From assembly GCA_038243395.1 (NCBI GenBank), contig JBBSRC010000010.1, forward strand, positions 5,182-69,181: a DNA stretch of 64,000 nucleotides, read 5' to 3'. The stretch's first letter is position 1. Each line of letters begins with the position of its first letter. The notes under the pieces were generated by a model, which worked only from the letters and a program-made list of their open reading frames with translations, was not told where the DNA came from and made no database searches. The position numbers and the translations under genes are program-made. Below, piece after piece: positions 25,918-34,811 of the stretch. This stretch comes from Gelidibacter sp038243395 (GTDB lineage Bacteria; Bacteroidota; Bacteroidia; Flavobacteriales; Flavobacteriaceae).

Positions 25918-26275
25918 GAATGACGGAAATTAAATTGAAATCGAAGTTGAATTTGAATTTGAAAATTTAATGATAGGCGATGAAGGAAAGCTTGGGCGAA
26001 AAATCAGTGTAAATCTGCTGAATTCGTGTCATCAGCGTTCTTTTATAACATTAAAGAATGACAGAAAATTGAAGTCGAAGTTCAGTTTGAAGTCCAAAAG
26101 AAATTGAATATTTAATGATTACTCATGACGGATAGCTTAGGTTAGAAATCAGTGTGAATCTGCTAAATCTGTGTCATCAGCGTTCTATTATAACCTTTAA
26201 GAATGGCAGAAAATAAAATTGAAATCGAAGTTGAAGTCGGATTTGAAAACGAATATTTAATGATGATTTGAACTT
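25918..26275. repeat. 2.5 tandem copies of an approx. 140-bp repeat
   Basis: Units begin GAATGACGGAAAT (25918), GAATGACAGAAAA (26056) and GAATGGCAGAAAA (26201), 138 and 145 bases apart. Each has a GAAATCGAAGTTGAA-like purine-rich part, a TTTAATGAT segment and AATCTGCTAAATCTGTGTCA followed by TCAGCGTTC. The third is incomplete. It occupies most of the spacer up to the minus-strand toxin-antitoxin pair. Confidence 0.8.
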
Positions 26276-26410
26276 ACTTTAATAAAAGGATTATTAAAAG
26301 TTATTCGAGAGCCTAATTGCTTTGCGATCTTCGCAAAAAAAACCCATTGCCTGCCCGCCCGTCCATAGGTTTTGCTTAAGCGAAGCCATCCACGAGACTG
26401 TGGCTAGTGC

Positions 26411-26746
26411 TTATTTTTTCAATTCGATTATCTCTTTTTTCAGTTCAGGAAGTTCTTTTATAATAATCGTCCAAATTACTTCGTCTGAAATACTGTCATA
26501 TTCGTGAGCAATTCGATTTCTAGTTCCGATTATTTTATGAGCATTTTTAATTTCAATTTCGGAATCTTTATATTTTAAAATCCTGTTAATTGCTTCTCCT
26601 ATTATTTCTATATTTCTTTCTACTGCCTTTTTAGTTTTTAAGTCTTTTTGATACACTGAAAAGTCATGTTGTTCGGGTAAGAAGTCAAAAATTTCATCTA
26701 TAGACCTTTCTATATCTTCAAGCCAAGAGTTTATTCTATTGTCCAT
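26411..26746 (-). CDS. hepT: HepT-like HEPN toxin (DUF86)
   Basis: The 111-residue helical protein carries the HEPN RNase motif R-x4-H-x-Y: Arg76, His81 and Tyr83 in TRNRIAHEY. HepT toxins cleave RNA, and their antitoxin MntA blocks them by AMPylating the tyrosine of this motif; here that residue is kept, so the toxin looks functional. It lies downstream of and overlaps the antitoxin gene by 11 bases, the usual order. The pair reads against the polysaccharide locus, which suggests separate acquisition. Confidence 0.9.
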   Translation of the reverse strand: MDNRINSWLEDIERSIDEIFDFLPEQHDFSVYQKDLKTKKAVERNIEIIGEAINRILKYKDSEIEIKNAHKIIGTRNRIAHEYDSISDEVIWTIIIKELPELKKEIIELKK

Positions 26747-27038
26747 AAATCAAAACTTTAGTTTCATCAAGTTCTTTTCTGAAATATTTGTTTTTAATAG
26801 CTCTGTATTCAATAAGGTCAATTTGACGTTTTAATAACTTTTCCAATTTATCTTTTAATTGAAAGTATAAATTCGTGTATTCAAAGGGGTCATTTTCATC
26901 AAAGTCCACAACAAAATCGATATCGGATGCATCACTGAAATCATCTCTAGTTACGGAACCAAAAGCAGAGAATGTTCGAACTTTGTATTGTTCGCAAAGC
27001 TTTTTAATCTGTTTTAAATTTTTGTCGTTTATTTTCAT
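26736..27038 (-). CDS. mntA: MntA-like minimal nucleotidyltransferase antitoxin
   Basis: The 100-residue protein has the exact motif GS-x10-D-x-D: Gly27-Ser28, then Asp39 and Asp41 (SDIDFVVDF). This is the minimal nucleotidyltransferase family that AMPylates HepT. The next gene's start overlaps its end by 11 bases. A TATTTTTG (minus, 27050-27043) lies four bases before its ATG, resembling a -7 box. Confidence 0.9.
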   Translation of the reverse strand: MKINDKNLKQIKKLCEQYKVRTFSAFGSVTRDDFSDASDIDFVVDFDENDPFEYTNLYFQLKDKLEKLLKRQIDLIEYRAIKNKYFRKELDETKVLIYGQ

Positions 27039-27600
27039 ATTTCAAAAATAATCAAATTTCTTGTATTTGCCGTTCTTTATGGCATTAGCCACAAAGGTTT
27101 TGTATATGATTTGTAGTATGTTTAAGCGAGTAGGTTAATAAATAATTACGAAAATAGAAAAACCGACCTGCCACGCTTTTGGACGTGGGCCGTTTTCGTA
27201 AGTAATCCCAGGAAGTTTAGCCCAAGCTTTAAATAGATGGGCACATACCGTAAGGACGAGATTCGCAATGACGAGCAACTTATATTTTTCTTAAGTCAAT
27301 AATTGATTTTGAATAAGAATAAAAACATGAAAACAGCAATATCCGCCGCCCTTGAAACCATTAAGGTCATCCTCGACATCTATCATTCCGATTAGGTTGA
27401 AATGGAAATTTATTCATCCGCCTGCCCACCGATAGCTTTTTGCGAAGGCGGGTAGCATTTGCGAAGACAGATAGCTTTTGAGTGAGTGAGAAATAAAAAA
27501 TATATTTACATCCATTTAAATAGAAGCTCTAGTGTTCAGTCTAGCCTAAAAAATCATTAATCAGCAATCTTCAATCATAATTCCTCATTCCTCATTCCTC
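27039..27600. other. repeat-rich spacer upstream of cysQ
   Basis: About 560 bases. It contains a broken copy of the cysQ 5' end (27327-27395), dispersed words such as GTAGCATTTGCGAA near 27446 (also at 25241), an imperfect CCGCCTGCC/GGCGGGTAG inverted pair near 27419-27455, and heptamers at its right end. Confidence 0.65.
27327..27395 (+). pseudogene. fragment resembling the 5' end of cysQ
   Basis: The frame reads MKTAISAALETIKVILDIY then HSD and a TAG stop. The start of the intact cysQ gene 270 bases downstream reads TALTAALEAGKVILHIYYSN. The match over about 20 residues and in the DNA (GCCGCCCT, CATCTAT) shows a decayed duplication of the gene's beginning. Nothing of the rest of the gene follows. 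Confidence 0.65.
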
Positions 27601-27614
27601 ATGCCTCATTCCTC
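27580..27614. repeat. ATTCCTC heptamer array spanning the cysQ start codon
   Basis: Five consecutive heptamers: ATTCCTC three times (27580-27600), ATGCCTC (27601-27607), and ATTCCTC (27608-27614). The single T-to-G variant in the fourth unit makes the ATG of cysQ. Confidence 0.88.
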
Positions 27615-28398
27615 ATCCCTATATACCGCCCTCACCGCCGCCCTCGAAGCCGGAAAAGTAATCCTTCACATCTATTACTCCAACGACTTTGGCGTGGAAG
27701 TTAAAGCCGATAATTCTCCCTTGACCAAAGCAGATACCGCAGCTCATCACGTGATTATGTCTCATTTAAGTGCCACAAACATTCCTGTGCTCTCAGAAGA
27801 AGGAAAGACGATACCGTATAACATCCGGAAAGACTGGAAACACTTATGGATTGTTGATCCCATTGACGGCACCAAAGAATTCATCAAGCGCAACGGCGAA
27901 TTTACAGTCAACATTGCTTTAATAGAAAATGAAAAACCGATATTGGGTGTTATTTTTGTTCCAGTTTCAGGCGACTTGTATTTCTCAACAATTGAAACCG
28001 GTGCTTTTAAAGTAACGGTGAATCTAAATAATTTTGACATAGAAGCGATAATCCAAAAGGCAACTAAACTACCAATACACCGCGAAGAAAAAATTTTCAC
28101 GATTTTAGCCAGCCGTTCACATCGGTCAAAAGAAACGGAGGTCTATATAAATGACATGCGTCAAAAACACGGCGCTGTCAATGTCATCACTAAAGGCTCT
28201 TCCTTAAAGTTTTGTATGGTTGCTGAAGGTGTTGCGGATTGTTACCCAAAGTTTGGACCTACCATGGAATGGGACACCGCGGCAGGACAAGCAATTTGTG
28301 AAGGTGCAGGTTGCGAAGTGATAAATTGGAGTACTAAATTACCCATATTCTACAATAGGGAAAATTTGATAAATCACTCATTTTTGGTAAAAAAATAA
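27601..28398 (+). CDS. cysQ: 3'(2'),5'-bisphosphate nucleotidase CysQ
   Basis: CysQ hydrolyses 3'-phosphoadenosine 5'-phosphate to AMP, recycling the by-product of sulfation and sulfate assimilation. The 265-residue protein belongs to the inositol-monophosphatase superfamily: the metal site is LSEEGK, then WIVDPIDGTKEFIKRN with DPIDGT, and the second motif WDTAAGQAICEGAG. Its first residues (MPHSSS) are encoded by the heptamer array. The family core begins at about residue 10, and the next Met is too far in, so this start is needed. Its place in a polysaccharide locus may point to sulfated sugars, but no sulfotransferase is visible. Confidence 0.92.
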   Translation: MPHSSSLYTALTAALEAGKVILHIYYSNDFGVEVKADNSPLTKADTAAHHVIMSHLSATNIPVLSEEGKTIPYNIRKDWKHLWIVDPIDGTKEFIKRNGEFTVNIALIENEKPILGVIFVPVSGDLYFSTIETGAFKVTVNLNNFDIEAIIQKATKLPIHREEKIFTILASRSHRSKETEVYINDMRQKHGAVNVITKGSSLKFCMVAEGVADCYPKFGPTMEWDTAAGQAICEGAGCEVINWSTKLPIFYNRENLINHSFLVKK

Positions 28399-28710
28399 TT
28401 CACCTTTTAAAGGTCTATATTCTCAATATTATCGTAGTTTTGCAAGCTTGAAAAAAGCGCATTTTTCTGAAGTGCTTTAAAAATAAAATATTGGATATCA
28501 TTGCATTATGAATATTGATGTGAGTGACAGTGGCGAAGCCATATCTTTTGCAGAGTGAAGTTTAATCATTACAGAGTAGCATTAAATTCATATTAAAAAA
28601 GGTTTGAGACCACTCTTTTTAGATTTGCTGAAAAATCTTAAAATAATAAATGATCCTTCTCAGCAAAGTGAACCATATAATATTAGAACATTAACATATA
28701 AAATTATCTT
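28399..28710. other. spacer before the TviB-like dehydrogenase gene
   Basis: About 310 AT-rich bases with no gene. TAGTTTTG at 28435-28442 matches the -7 consensus TAnnTTTG, but lacks a clear -33 TTG and would give a leader of about 260 bases. Confidence 0.45.
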
Positions 28711-30006
28711 ATGAATACTATTGAGGCTAATTCTAAAATTGCCGTTGTCGGTCTAGGTTACGTAGGTCTACCATTAGCGCGTTTATTTGCAACTAAATAT
28801 CCGGTTATTGGTTTTGATATTAACCAAGCTAGAATTAAAAGCTTGATGTCAGGAACCGACTCCACATTAGAGGTTTCTGACGAAGTTTTACAAGCCGTAC
28901 TAGTTGATAAACCATCCGATCAAAATGGATTGTATTGTTCTTCCAATCTAGAAGACATTAAAGACTGCAACATTTATATAGTGACCGTTCCGACGCCTGT
29001 AGATAAAAATAACCGACCAGACCTAACGCCGCTTTATAAATCTAGCGAAACCGTTGGCAAGGTGTTAAAAAAAGGGGATATCGTCATTTATGAATCTACG
29101 GTTTACCCAGGGGTAACGGAAGATGAATGTGTACCCGTTTTGGAACGTATCTCTGGATTAAAATTCAATGTGGACTTCTTTGCCGGTTATTCACCCGAAC
29201 GCATCAATCCAGGTGATAAAGAACATACAGTTGAGAAGATTTTAAAAGTAACCGCAGGATCAACTCCAGAAATTGGTCAAAAAGTAGATCAATTGTATAA
29301 ATCCGTAATAACAGCAGGCACGCATTTAGCCCCAACTATTAAAGTTGCCGAAGCCGCTAAGGTTATTGAGAATTCTCAAAGAGATATTAACATTGCTTTT
29401 GTCAATGAACTCGCCAAGATTTTCAACATTCTGGAAATAGACACCCATGCGGTATTAGAAGCTGCAGGAACCAAGTGGAATTTCTTGCCTTTCAAGCCAG
29501 GTTTGGTTGGAGGCCATTGCATTGGCGTTGATCCTTACTATCTCGCTCAAAAAGCTCAAGAGCACGGCTATCATCCAGAAATTATTTTGGCAGGACGTCG
29601 TTTAAATGATTCGATGGGTGGTTATGTAGCTTCTGAAGTCGTAAAGTGCATGATAAAAAAGAAAATCAACGTAAGTGAAGCTGAGGTTTTAATGCTTGGA
29701 GTTACCTTCAAAGAAAACTGTCCGGATGTTCGGAATACAAAAATTGTAGATGTCATTAGCGCATTGCAAGAGTATGGTGTTAAAGTGAGCGTCTATGATC
29801 CTTGGGCCAATCCTGAAGAAGTAGAAAGAGAATACGGCTTACAAATGACGAACCAATTACCAGAGGATCGTTTTGATGGTGTCATACTAGGCGTGGCACA
29901 TAAAGAGTTTTTAGCATTGGATTTGCCGAGTCTGAAAAAAGAAAAGGCTATTGTTTATGATGTCAAAGGTGTATTGAATGAAAGTGAATGTGACGGAAAG
30001 CTTTAA
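28711..30006 (+). CDS. nucleotide-sugar dehydrogenase, TviB/WbpO-like
   Basis: The 431-residue protein oxidises the C6 hydroxyl of a UDP-N-acetylhexosamine to a uronate. It has the NAD fold VVGLGYVGLPLARLF, VPTPVDKNNRPDL, YSPERINPGD and the active-site GGHCIGVDPYYL with Cys270. Vi-antigen TviB and Pseudomonas WbpO share this exact motif set, pointing to UDP-GlcNAc or UDP-GalNAc as substrate rather than UDP-glucose. With the WbpB-like and WbpD-like genes it forms most of a diacetamido-uronate pathway. Confidence 0.92.
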   Translation: MNTIEANSKIAVVGLGYVGLPLARLFATKYPVIGFDINQARIKSLMSGTDSTLEVSDEVLQAVLVDKPSDQNGLYCSSNLEDIKDCNIYIVTVPTPVDKNNRPDLTPLYKSSETVGKVLKKGDIVIYESTVYPGVTEDECVPVLERISGLKFNVDFFAGYSPERINPGDKEHTVEKILKVTAGSTPEIGQKVDQLYKSVITAGTHLAPTIKVAEAAKVIENSQRDINIAFVNELAKIFNILEIDTHAVLEAAGTKWNFLPFKPGLVGGHCIGVDPYYLAQKAQEHGYHPEIILAGRRLNDSMGGYVASEVVKCMIKKKINVSEAEVLMLGVTFKENCPDVRNTKIVDVISALQEYGVKVSVYDPWANPEEVEREYGLQMTNQLPEDRFDGVILGVAHKEFLALDLPSLKKEKAIVYDVKGVLNESECDGKL

Positions 30007-30070
30007 AGTTTCTTATATAAATCACTAAATTCTAACATGTCATAAAATATCATCAGTTGTTAAAATATAA

Positions 30071-31552
30071 ATGAGTCAATTAAAAAAAGGTGTAGTTCTT
30101 TCGTATTTAAATATTGGGGTTGTCAATGTTATTGGTCTGTTCTTAACTCCATTTATTATACATAGTCTTGGCGATTCTGAATATGGATTATATACATTAA
30201 TAGGTTCTTTTATCGCTTATCTATCCTTAATGGATTTAGGCCTTAATAATACGATTATTCGTTTTGTTGCAAAATACAGAGCTGATGCTGACGAAAAAGG
30301 TGAGCGTGTCTTTCTAGGTAATGTATTTACCATTTATCTTTTTATCAGCGTTATCATAGTTGCCATTGGAACTGTTCTTTATCATAATTTGGAGCATATT
30401 TTTGCCAATTCTTTGACTCCAGAAGAGATTGGTAAGGCAAAAGTAATGTTTGTTATTTTGATTTTTAATATGGCAATTGTATTGCCAGGAGGCGGTTTTA
30501 CGGCGCTTTGTACGGCTTACGAAAGTTTCGTGTGGCCTAGAATGCTTGCTATAATAAAGTATATTTCAAGAGCTGCAATTATTGTGGCTGTTTTGAGTGG
30601 TGGTGGCGGTGCAATAGCTTTGGTGATTATTGATACTGCACTTAACATCGTAGTTATGTCCATAACATTTTGGTTTGTAATGAGAAAGTTAAAAGTGAAG
30701 TTTGATTTCAAGAAAATTGAAATTCCACTTTTTAAAACAATTTTCAACTATTCTATCTGGATTTTCTTACTAGCCACCAGTTCGCAATTTTTGTGGAATG
30801 CGGGTCAAATCATTTTGGGTATAGAAACTGATACTACAACAGTAGCCTATTATGCGGTAGGAATTATGTTAGGCGGTTACTACGGAGCCTTTTCTGGAGC
30901 AATATCAGGGGTTTTTTTACCACGAGCAACACAAATGAGTTCCAATAACAGTAAAGAAGATCAGTTGGCCATGATGATAAGGGTGGGCAGAATACTGATG
31001 ATAGTATTGTTCTTAATTCTGACAGGCTTCATTATTTTCGGAAAAGAATTTGTTACATTTTGGGTCGGAGATAATTATATATCATCCTATTATGTTGCAG
31101 TTATTATTATGATTGCTTTTACTGTACCGTTACTTTTAAGCTTTGCGAGCTCTTTGGTGGAGGCTTATAACAAAGTTAAATATAAAGTGATTGTTTATTT
31201 AGTGTTTTTCTCGCTCGGGTTAGTATTTGGGTATTTCTTAGTGCCTGCCTATAAGGAAATAGGTATGATTATAGGAGTTACAACCGGTTGGATGCTTGCA
31301 CAAATAGTCATGTTGTTTTTTTATCATAAGACTTTAGAATTAAACATGTTTGTTTTCTTTAAAGAAACCTGCAGTAAAATTCTTTTACCCGTGTTAATTT
31401 TGTTTTTATTAGCATGGTTTATAAATTCGAAACTACCTTCCAGCTTACTCTATTTAATTATTAAGATTGGAGTGTATGGCTCGGCATATGTGGTCTTGAT
31501 GTATTCATATTCTATGAACACTTACGAGAAGGCATTGTTTAGAAGAAAATAG
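30071..31552 (+). CDS. wzx: Wzx-type polysaccharide repeat-unit flippase
   Basis: The 493-residue protein has about twelve to fourteen hydrophobic segments with few charges and begins KKGVVLSYLNIGVVNVIGLF, then FIIHSLGDSEYGLYTL, a hallmark of the MATE/MVF flippases for lipid-linked repeat units (PST family). It would move undecaprenyl-linked repeat units across the inner membrane. With the EpsG-like polymerase (47624) and Wza/Wzc it makes a Wzy-dependent pathway. Starts 64 bases after the dehydrogenase gene. Confidence 0.92.
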   Translation: MSQLKKGVVLSYLNIGVVNVIGLFLTPFIIHSLGDSEYGLYTLIGSFIAYLSLMDLGLNNTIIRFVAKYRADADEKGERVFLGNVFTIYLFISVIIVAIGTVLYHNLEHIFANSLTPEEIGKAKVMFVILIFNMAIVLPGGGFTALCTAYESFVWPRMLAIIKYISRAAIIVAVLSGGGGAIALVIIDTALNIVVMSITFWFVMRKLKVKFDFKKIEIPLFKTIFNYSIWIFLLATSSQFLWNAGQIILGIETDTTTVAYYAVGIMLGGYYGAFSGAISGVFLPRATQMSSNNSKEDQLAMMIRVGRILMIVLFLILTGFIIFGKEFVTFWVGDNYISSYYVAVIIMIAFTVPLLLSFASSLVEAYNKVKYKVIVYLVFFSLGLVFGYFLVPAYKEIGMIIGVTTGWMLAQIVMLFFYHKTLELNMFVFFKETCSKILLPVLILFLLAWFINSKLPSSLLYLIIKIGVYGSAYVVLMYSYSMNTYEKALFRRK

Positions 31553-31640
31553 TTTTTTAAAAGTACAGATGTGATTGAACTCACCTATGTATGTAATTAG
31601 TTAGAAGTAAAGTCAGAATTAATGTTTTTCAAAATTAATA

Positions 31641-32450
31641 ATGAAAATGGATAAATTAAAGGAATTAATGGTGCCCTATTATTTTAAGCTCATTAAGTTT
31701 TATACACTGTATATAATTCCTTACCGGTATGAAGAGGAACGCTATCCAGATTCTTATGTAAGTAAAAAGATAAAAAATATTGATATTACTTTAGAAAGGG
31801 CTAATGAAATCCTTTATATTTTCTGGACAGGAGGGAATGAAATTACAGAAAACAGGAAAAAAAGTATTCAATCAATTAAAGAAAAAGCGGGAGTAGAAGT
31901 CGTTTTAGTTACTTCAGATAATTTAAATGAATATATATTAGACAACCATCCATTACATAAAGCTTATAAATATTTATCATTAATACATAGATCCGATTAT
32001 TTGCGTTGTTATTTCATGCTGCATCATGGGGGGGGCTATGTTGACATAAAACCTTGTTTAAATTCATGGAAAGGTTTATTTCAAAAATTAAATAAATCAG
32101 ATGCGTGGTATTTAGGTACACGAGAAAAATTTCCTGGCGGTGTTGCTAATATAGAAGGGGTTATCGGTGCTGACTGCAAGAAATATTATAGCAATTTAAT
32201 AGCTAATGGTGGCTATATCTTTAAGCCAAATTCTCCAATTGCTTTTGAATGGATGGATGAAATACACGTTAGACTTGATTATTTTATGGACGATTTGATA
32301 AAGAATCCTGGAGATGCCTTCGGGAGTGGGGATTATCCAATTCCATGGGCTTATTTAGCCGGATGTATTATTGCACCATTGACTTTAAAATATAATGAAA
32401 AAGTTATAATTGAGGATATCGATTTATATGCCATAAAAGACTACCGATAG
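31641..32450 (+). CDS. glycosyltransferase, GT32/capsular sugar transferase-like
   Basis: The 269-residue protein has the DXD-type core of sugar transferases with a glycosyltransferase sugar-binding region: ILYIFWTGGNEITENRKKSI, HRSDYLRCYFMLHHGGGYVD with the catalytic YVDIK acid, and SPIAFEWMDEI. That pattern is found in GT32-related capsule enzymes. Donor and acceptor cannot be deduced. It is 270 residues, a normal size for this group. Confidence 0.82.
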   Translation: MKMDKLKELMVPYYFKLIKFYTLYIIPYRYEEERYPDSYVSKKIKNIDITLERANEILYIFWTGGNEITENRKKSIQSIKEKAGVEVVLVTSDNLNEYILDNHPLHKAYKYLSLIHRSDYLRCYFMLHHGGGYVDIKPCLNSWKGLFQKLNKSDAWYLGTREKFPGGVANIEGVIGADCKKYYSNLIANGGYIFKPNSPIAFEWMDEIHVRLDYFMDDLIKNPGDAFGSGDYPIPWAYLAGCIIAPLTLKYNEKVIIEDIDLYAIKDYR

Positions 32451-32953
32451 TTTTATTCCTGAGAAATATTATGTTTTAAGTTATAATTTATTGGAATTTA
32501 TACCATACAAAATCAATCTTTATTTTGAGTAAATATAACAGCGTTTTTAATTAAGATTCTAATCACTATTTTTTTTATTTGTTGACAAATATTTTATATA
32601 GTTTAAAGTCCTAAGAACAGTAAAATAAGTTTTGAAAATACTTGATACAATGGTTGGTGTTAATTAGCTCATCAACAAAATTTATTGCGGTAAAGTGGGT
32701 ATTTTTGGTTCTTGAGATAATCTTAAAGAATTAAAAGAGATTATATTACGAAAATGATGAAGCAATTACCTAAAAAACGCTTTGATTTTGCAATACGGGA
32801 CGTGAGTCATAAAGGGTTTCTTGTATTAGAATTATGAAGCCTTAAAAATTAATATTAGATTCACATTGTGATGGGAAATTATAATATTGTTATTCAAAAC
32901 GGCATAACACTCAACTAATTTTGTTTCTTAGTTATTTTAAAAATTAAATAGAT
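32451..32953. other. gene-free spacer in the polysaccharide locus
   Basis: About 500 AT-rich bases. A 27-codon frame at 32754-32837 (MMKQLPKKRFDFAIRDVSHK) has no recognised relative. It may be a gene remnant, but I cannot support that. Confidence 0.5.
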
Positions 32954-34744
32954 ATGATTAAAAATTTAGTAAAAAGATATTTAACGAGTTTTACTTTTTT
33001 CTATGGTTATTTAGGAAATCGCATATTTATCATGATGGCTTTCAGTTTGGCTGTGTCTGTTTTAGACGGATTTGGGCTGACGATGTTTTTGCCATTACTG
33101 CAGATGGTAAGTGGTGATGGTACAATGGATGCAGAACAGTTAGGTAGCTTAAAATTTTTAGTTGAAGGGGTTGAAGCCATGGGGATTTCTATGACAATAG
33201 CAATTGTTCTTCTTCTAATGATTGTTTTTTTCGTTTTTAAAGCGATTACAACATTTTTTAGCCATTTCTACTTGGTTGTTTTTGGTCAATATTTTATTCG
33301 CACCATTAGAATGCGATTGCTAAATGCGCTAAATAATATGAGTTTTAAAAACTTTATAACTTCAGATGTAGGTCAGATCCAAAATACGATGAGCGGAGAA
33401 GTCGATAAAGTGTCAATTGGTTATCAAGCTTATTTCGCTACGCTTCAGCAAGCAATAATGGTCGCAATTTATCTGGGATTTGCGCTAGTTATTGATTTTC
33501 AATTTGCTATTCTGGTGGCTGTAGGAGGTGTAATTACTAACCTTTTATATAAGGCAATATATACACAGACAAAAGATGCTTCAAGAAAGTTGACTGGATC
33601 TAGTAATCTTTATCAAGGGTTGATTATACAGCATGTGAGTAATTTTAAATATTTACGAGCGACAGGAATGTTAAAATCATATTCAAAAAAATTGCAAGAT
33701 AATATATATGATATTGAAAAATCAAGAAAAAAAATTGGAATTTTAAATGGAATTGGAATTGCCTCTAGAGAGCCTTTATTAGTTATTGTGGTCGCTATTG
33801 TAATATTAATTCAAGTTAAATTTTTAGGAGGTGCAATGGCGGCTATTCTAATTAGTTTATTGTTTTTTTACAGAGCATTATCTTCGCTGATTGGAATGCA
33901 GCAAAGTTGGAATTTGTTTTTAAGTGTTTCTGGATCTTTAGAAAATTTACAGGACTTTCAAGGTAAATTAGAGAGCGATTACGAAAAAAATGGTACTATA
34001 ACTTTTGAGAAACTTAAAGAAGTAATAACTATGAAAAACATATCTTTTTCTTTCGGAAAGACTCAAATATTAAAAGACATAAACCTTCAAATTCCTATAA
34101 ATCAAAGTATAGCGTTTGTAGGTGAAAGTGGGAGTGGCAAAACGACATTAGTGAATGTAGTTGCAGGATTATTAGATGTTAATGAGGGGGAGGTTAAAAT
34201 TGATGGGCAATCGATAAGTGATTTAAATAAAACGACCTATCAAAATCGAATAGGTTATATAACTCAAGAAGCCGTAGTTTTCAATGACACCATTTATAAT
34301 AATGTAAGTTTTTGGTCAGAAAAAAACCCTGAGAATTTAAAGAGATTTGAGAAGGCTATTCATCAGGCTGCCTTAACTGATTTTCTCAAAGAATTGCCCG
34401 ATGGTAAGGAAACGGAATTGGGTAATAATGGAGTTAATTTAAGTGGTGGGCAAAAGCAACGGATTTCCATTGCAAGAGAATTGTTTAAGGATATTGACAT
34501 ACTCATCATGGATGAGGCGACATCTGCATTAGATTCTGAAACAGAAAAAGTAATTCAACAAAGTATAGAAAGCTTACAAGGCCAATACACTTTAATAATT
34601 GTGGCTCACCGATTGGCTACCATTCGCAATGTAAATAAAGTTGTCTATATGCACAAAGGGAGGATTGAAGAGGAAGGAAGTTTCGAAGACTTAATGCACA
34701 GTTTGCCAAGATTTAGAAAAATGGTAGAACTTCAAGAGTTATAA
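32954..34744 (+). CDS. MsbA-like ABC exporter (fused permease/ATPase)
   Basis: The 596-residue half-transporter has about six membrane segments in residues 15-320, followed by an ATPase domain: Walker A GESGSGKTT at 390-398, signature LSGGQKQR near 496, Walker B ILIMDEA with Asp520, and the H-loop VAHRLAT. The family exports lipid-linked sugars, lipid A or peptides. It lies inside the polysaccharide locus beside a separate Wzx, so it may move a second lipid-linked or decorated product; this is an inference. Confidence 0.93.
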   Translation: MIKNLVKRYLTSFTFFYGYLGNRIFIMMAFSLAVSVLDGFGLTMFLPLLQMVSGDGTMDAEQLGSLKFLVEGVEAMGISMTIAIVLLLMIVFFVFKAITTFFSHFYLVVFGQYFIRTIRMRLLNALNNMSFKNFITSDVGQIQNTMSGEVDKVSIGYQAYFATLQQAIMVAIYLGFALVIDFQFAILVAVGGVITNLLYKAIYTQTKDASRKLTGSSNLYQGLIIQHVSNFKYLRATGMLKSYSKKLQDNIYDIEKSRKKIGILNGIGIASREPLLVIVVAIVILIQVKFLGGAMAAILISLLFFYRALSSLIGMQQSWNLFLSVSGSLENLQDFQGKLESDYEKNGTITFEKLKEVITMKNISFSFGKTQILKDINLQIPINQSIAFVGESGSGKTTLVNVVAGLLDVNEGEVKIDGQSISDLNKTTYQNRIGYITQEAVVFNDTIYNNVSFWSEKNPENLKRFEKAIHQAALTDFLKELPDGKETELGNNGVNLSGGQKQRISIARELFKDIDILIMDEATSALDSETEKVIQQSIESLQGQYTLIIVAHRLATIRNVNKVVYMHKGRIEEEGSFEDLMHSLPRFRKMVELQEL

Positions 34745-34811
34745 TATTATTTTACTTAAAAATATGTTTCTCATGTGAGAAATGCTATAGACTATATCAA
34801 TTGTAAACAAA

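Noticed and set aside
26322..26507. 61-codon plus-strand frame near the HEPN gene
   Set aside because: It is mostly opposite the end of hepT and starts in a repeat-rich spacer; the minus-strand gene has the clear motifs.
32754..32837. 27-codon frame MMKQLPKKRFDFAIRDVSHK...
   Set aside because: Too short and without a recognised relative; mentioned in the spacer entry as a possible remnant only.
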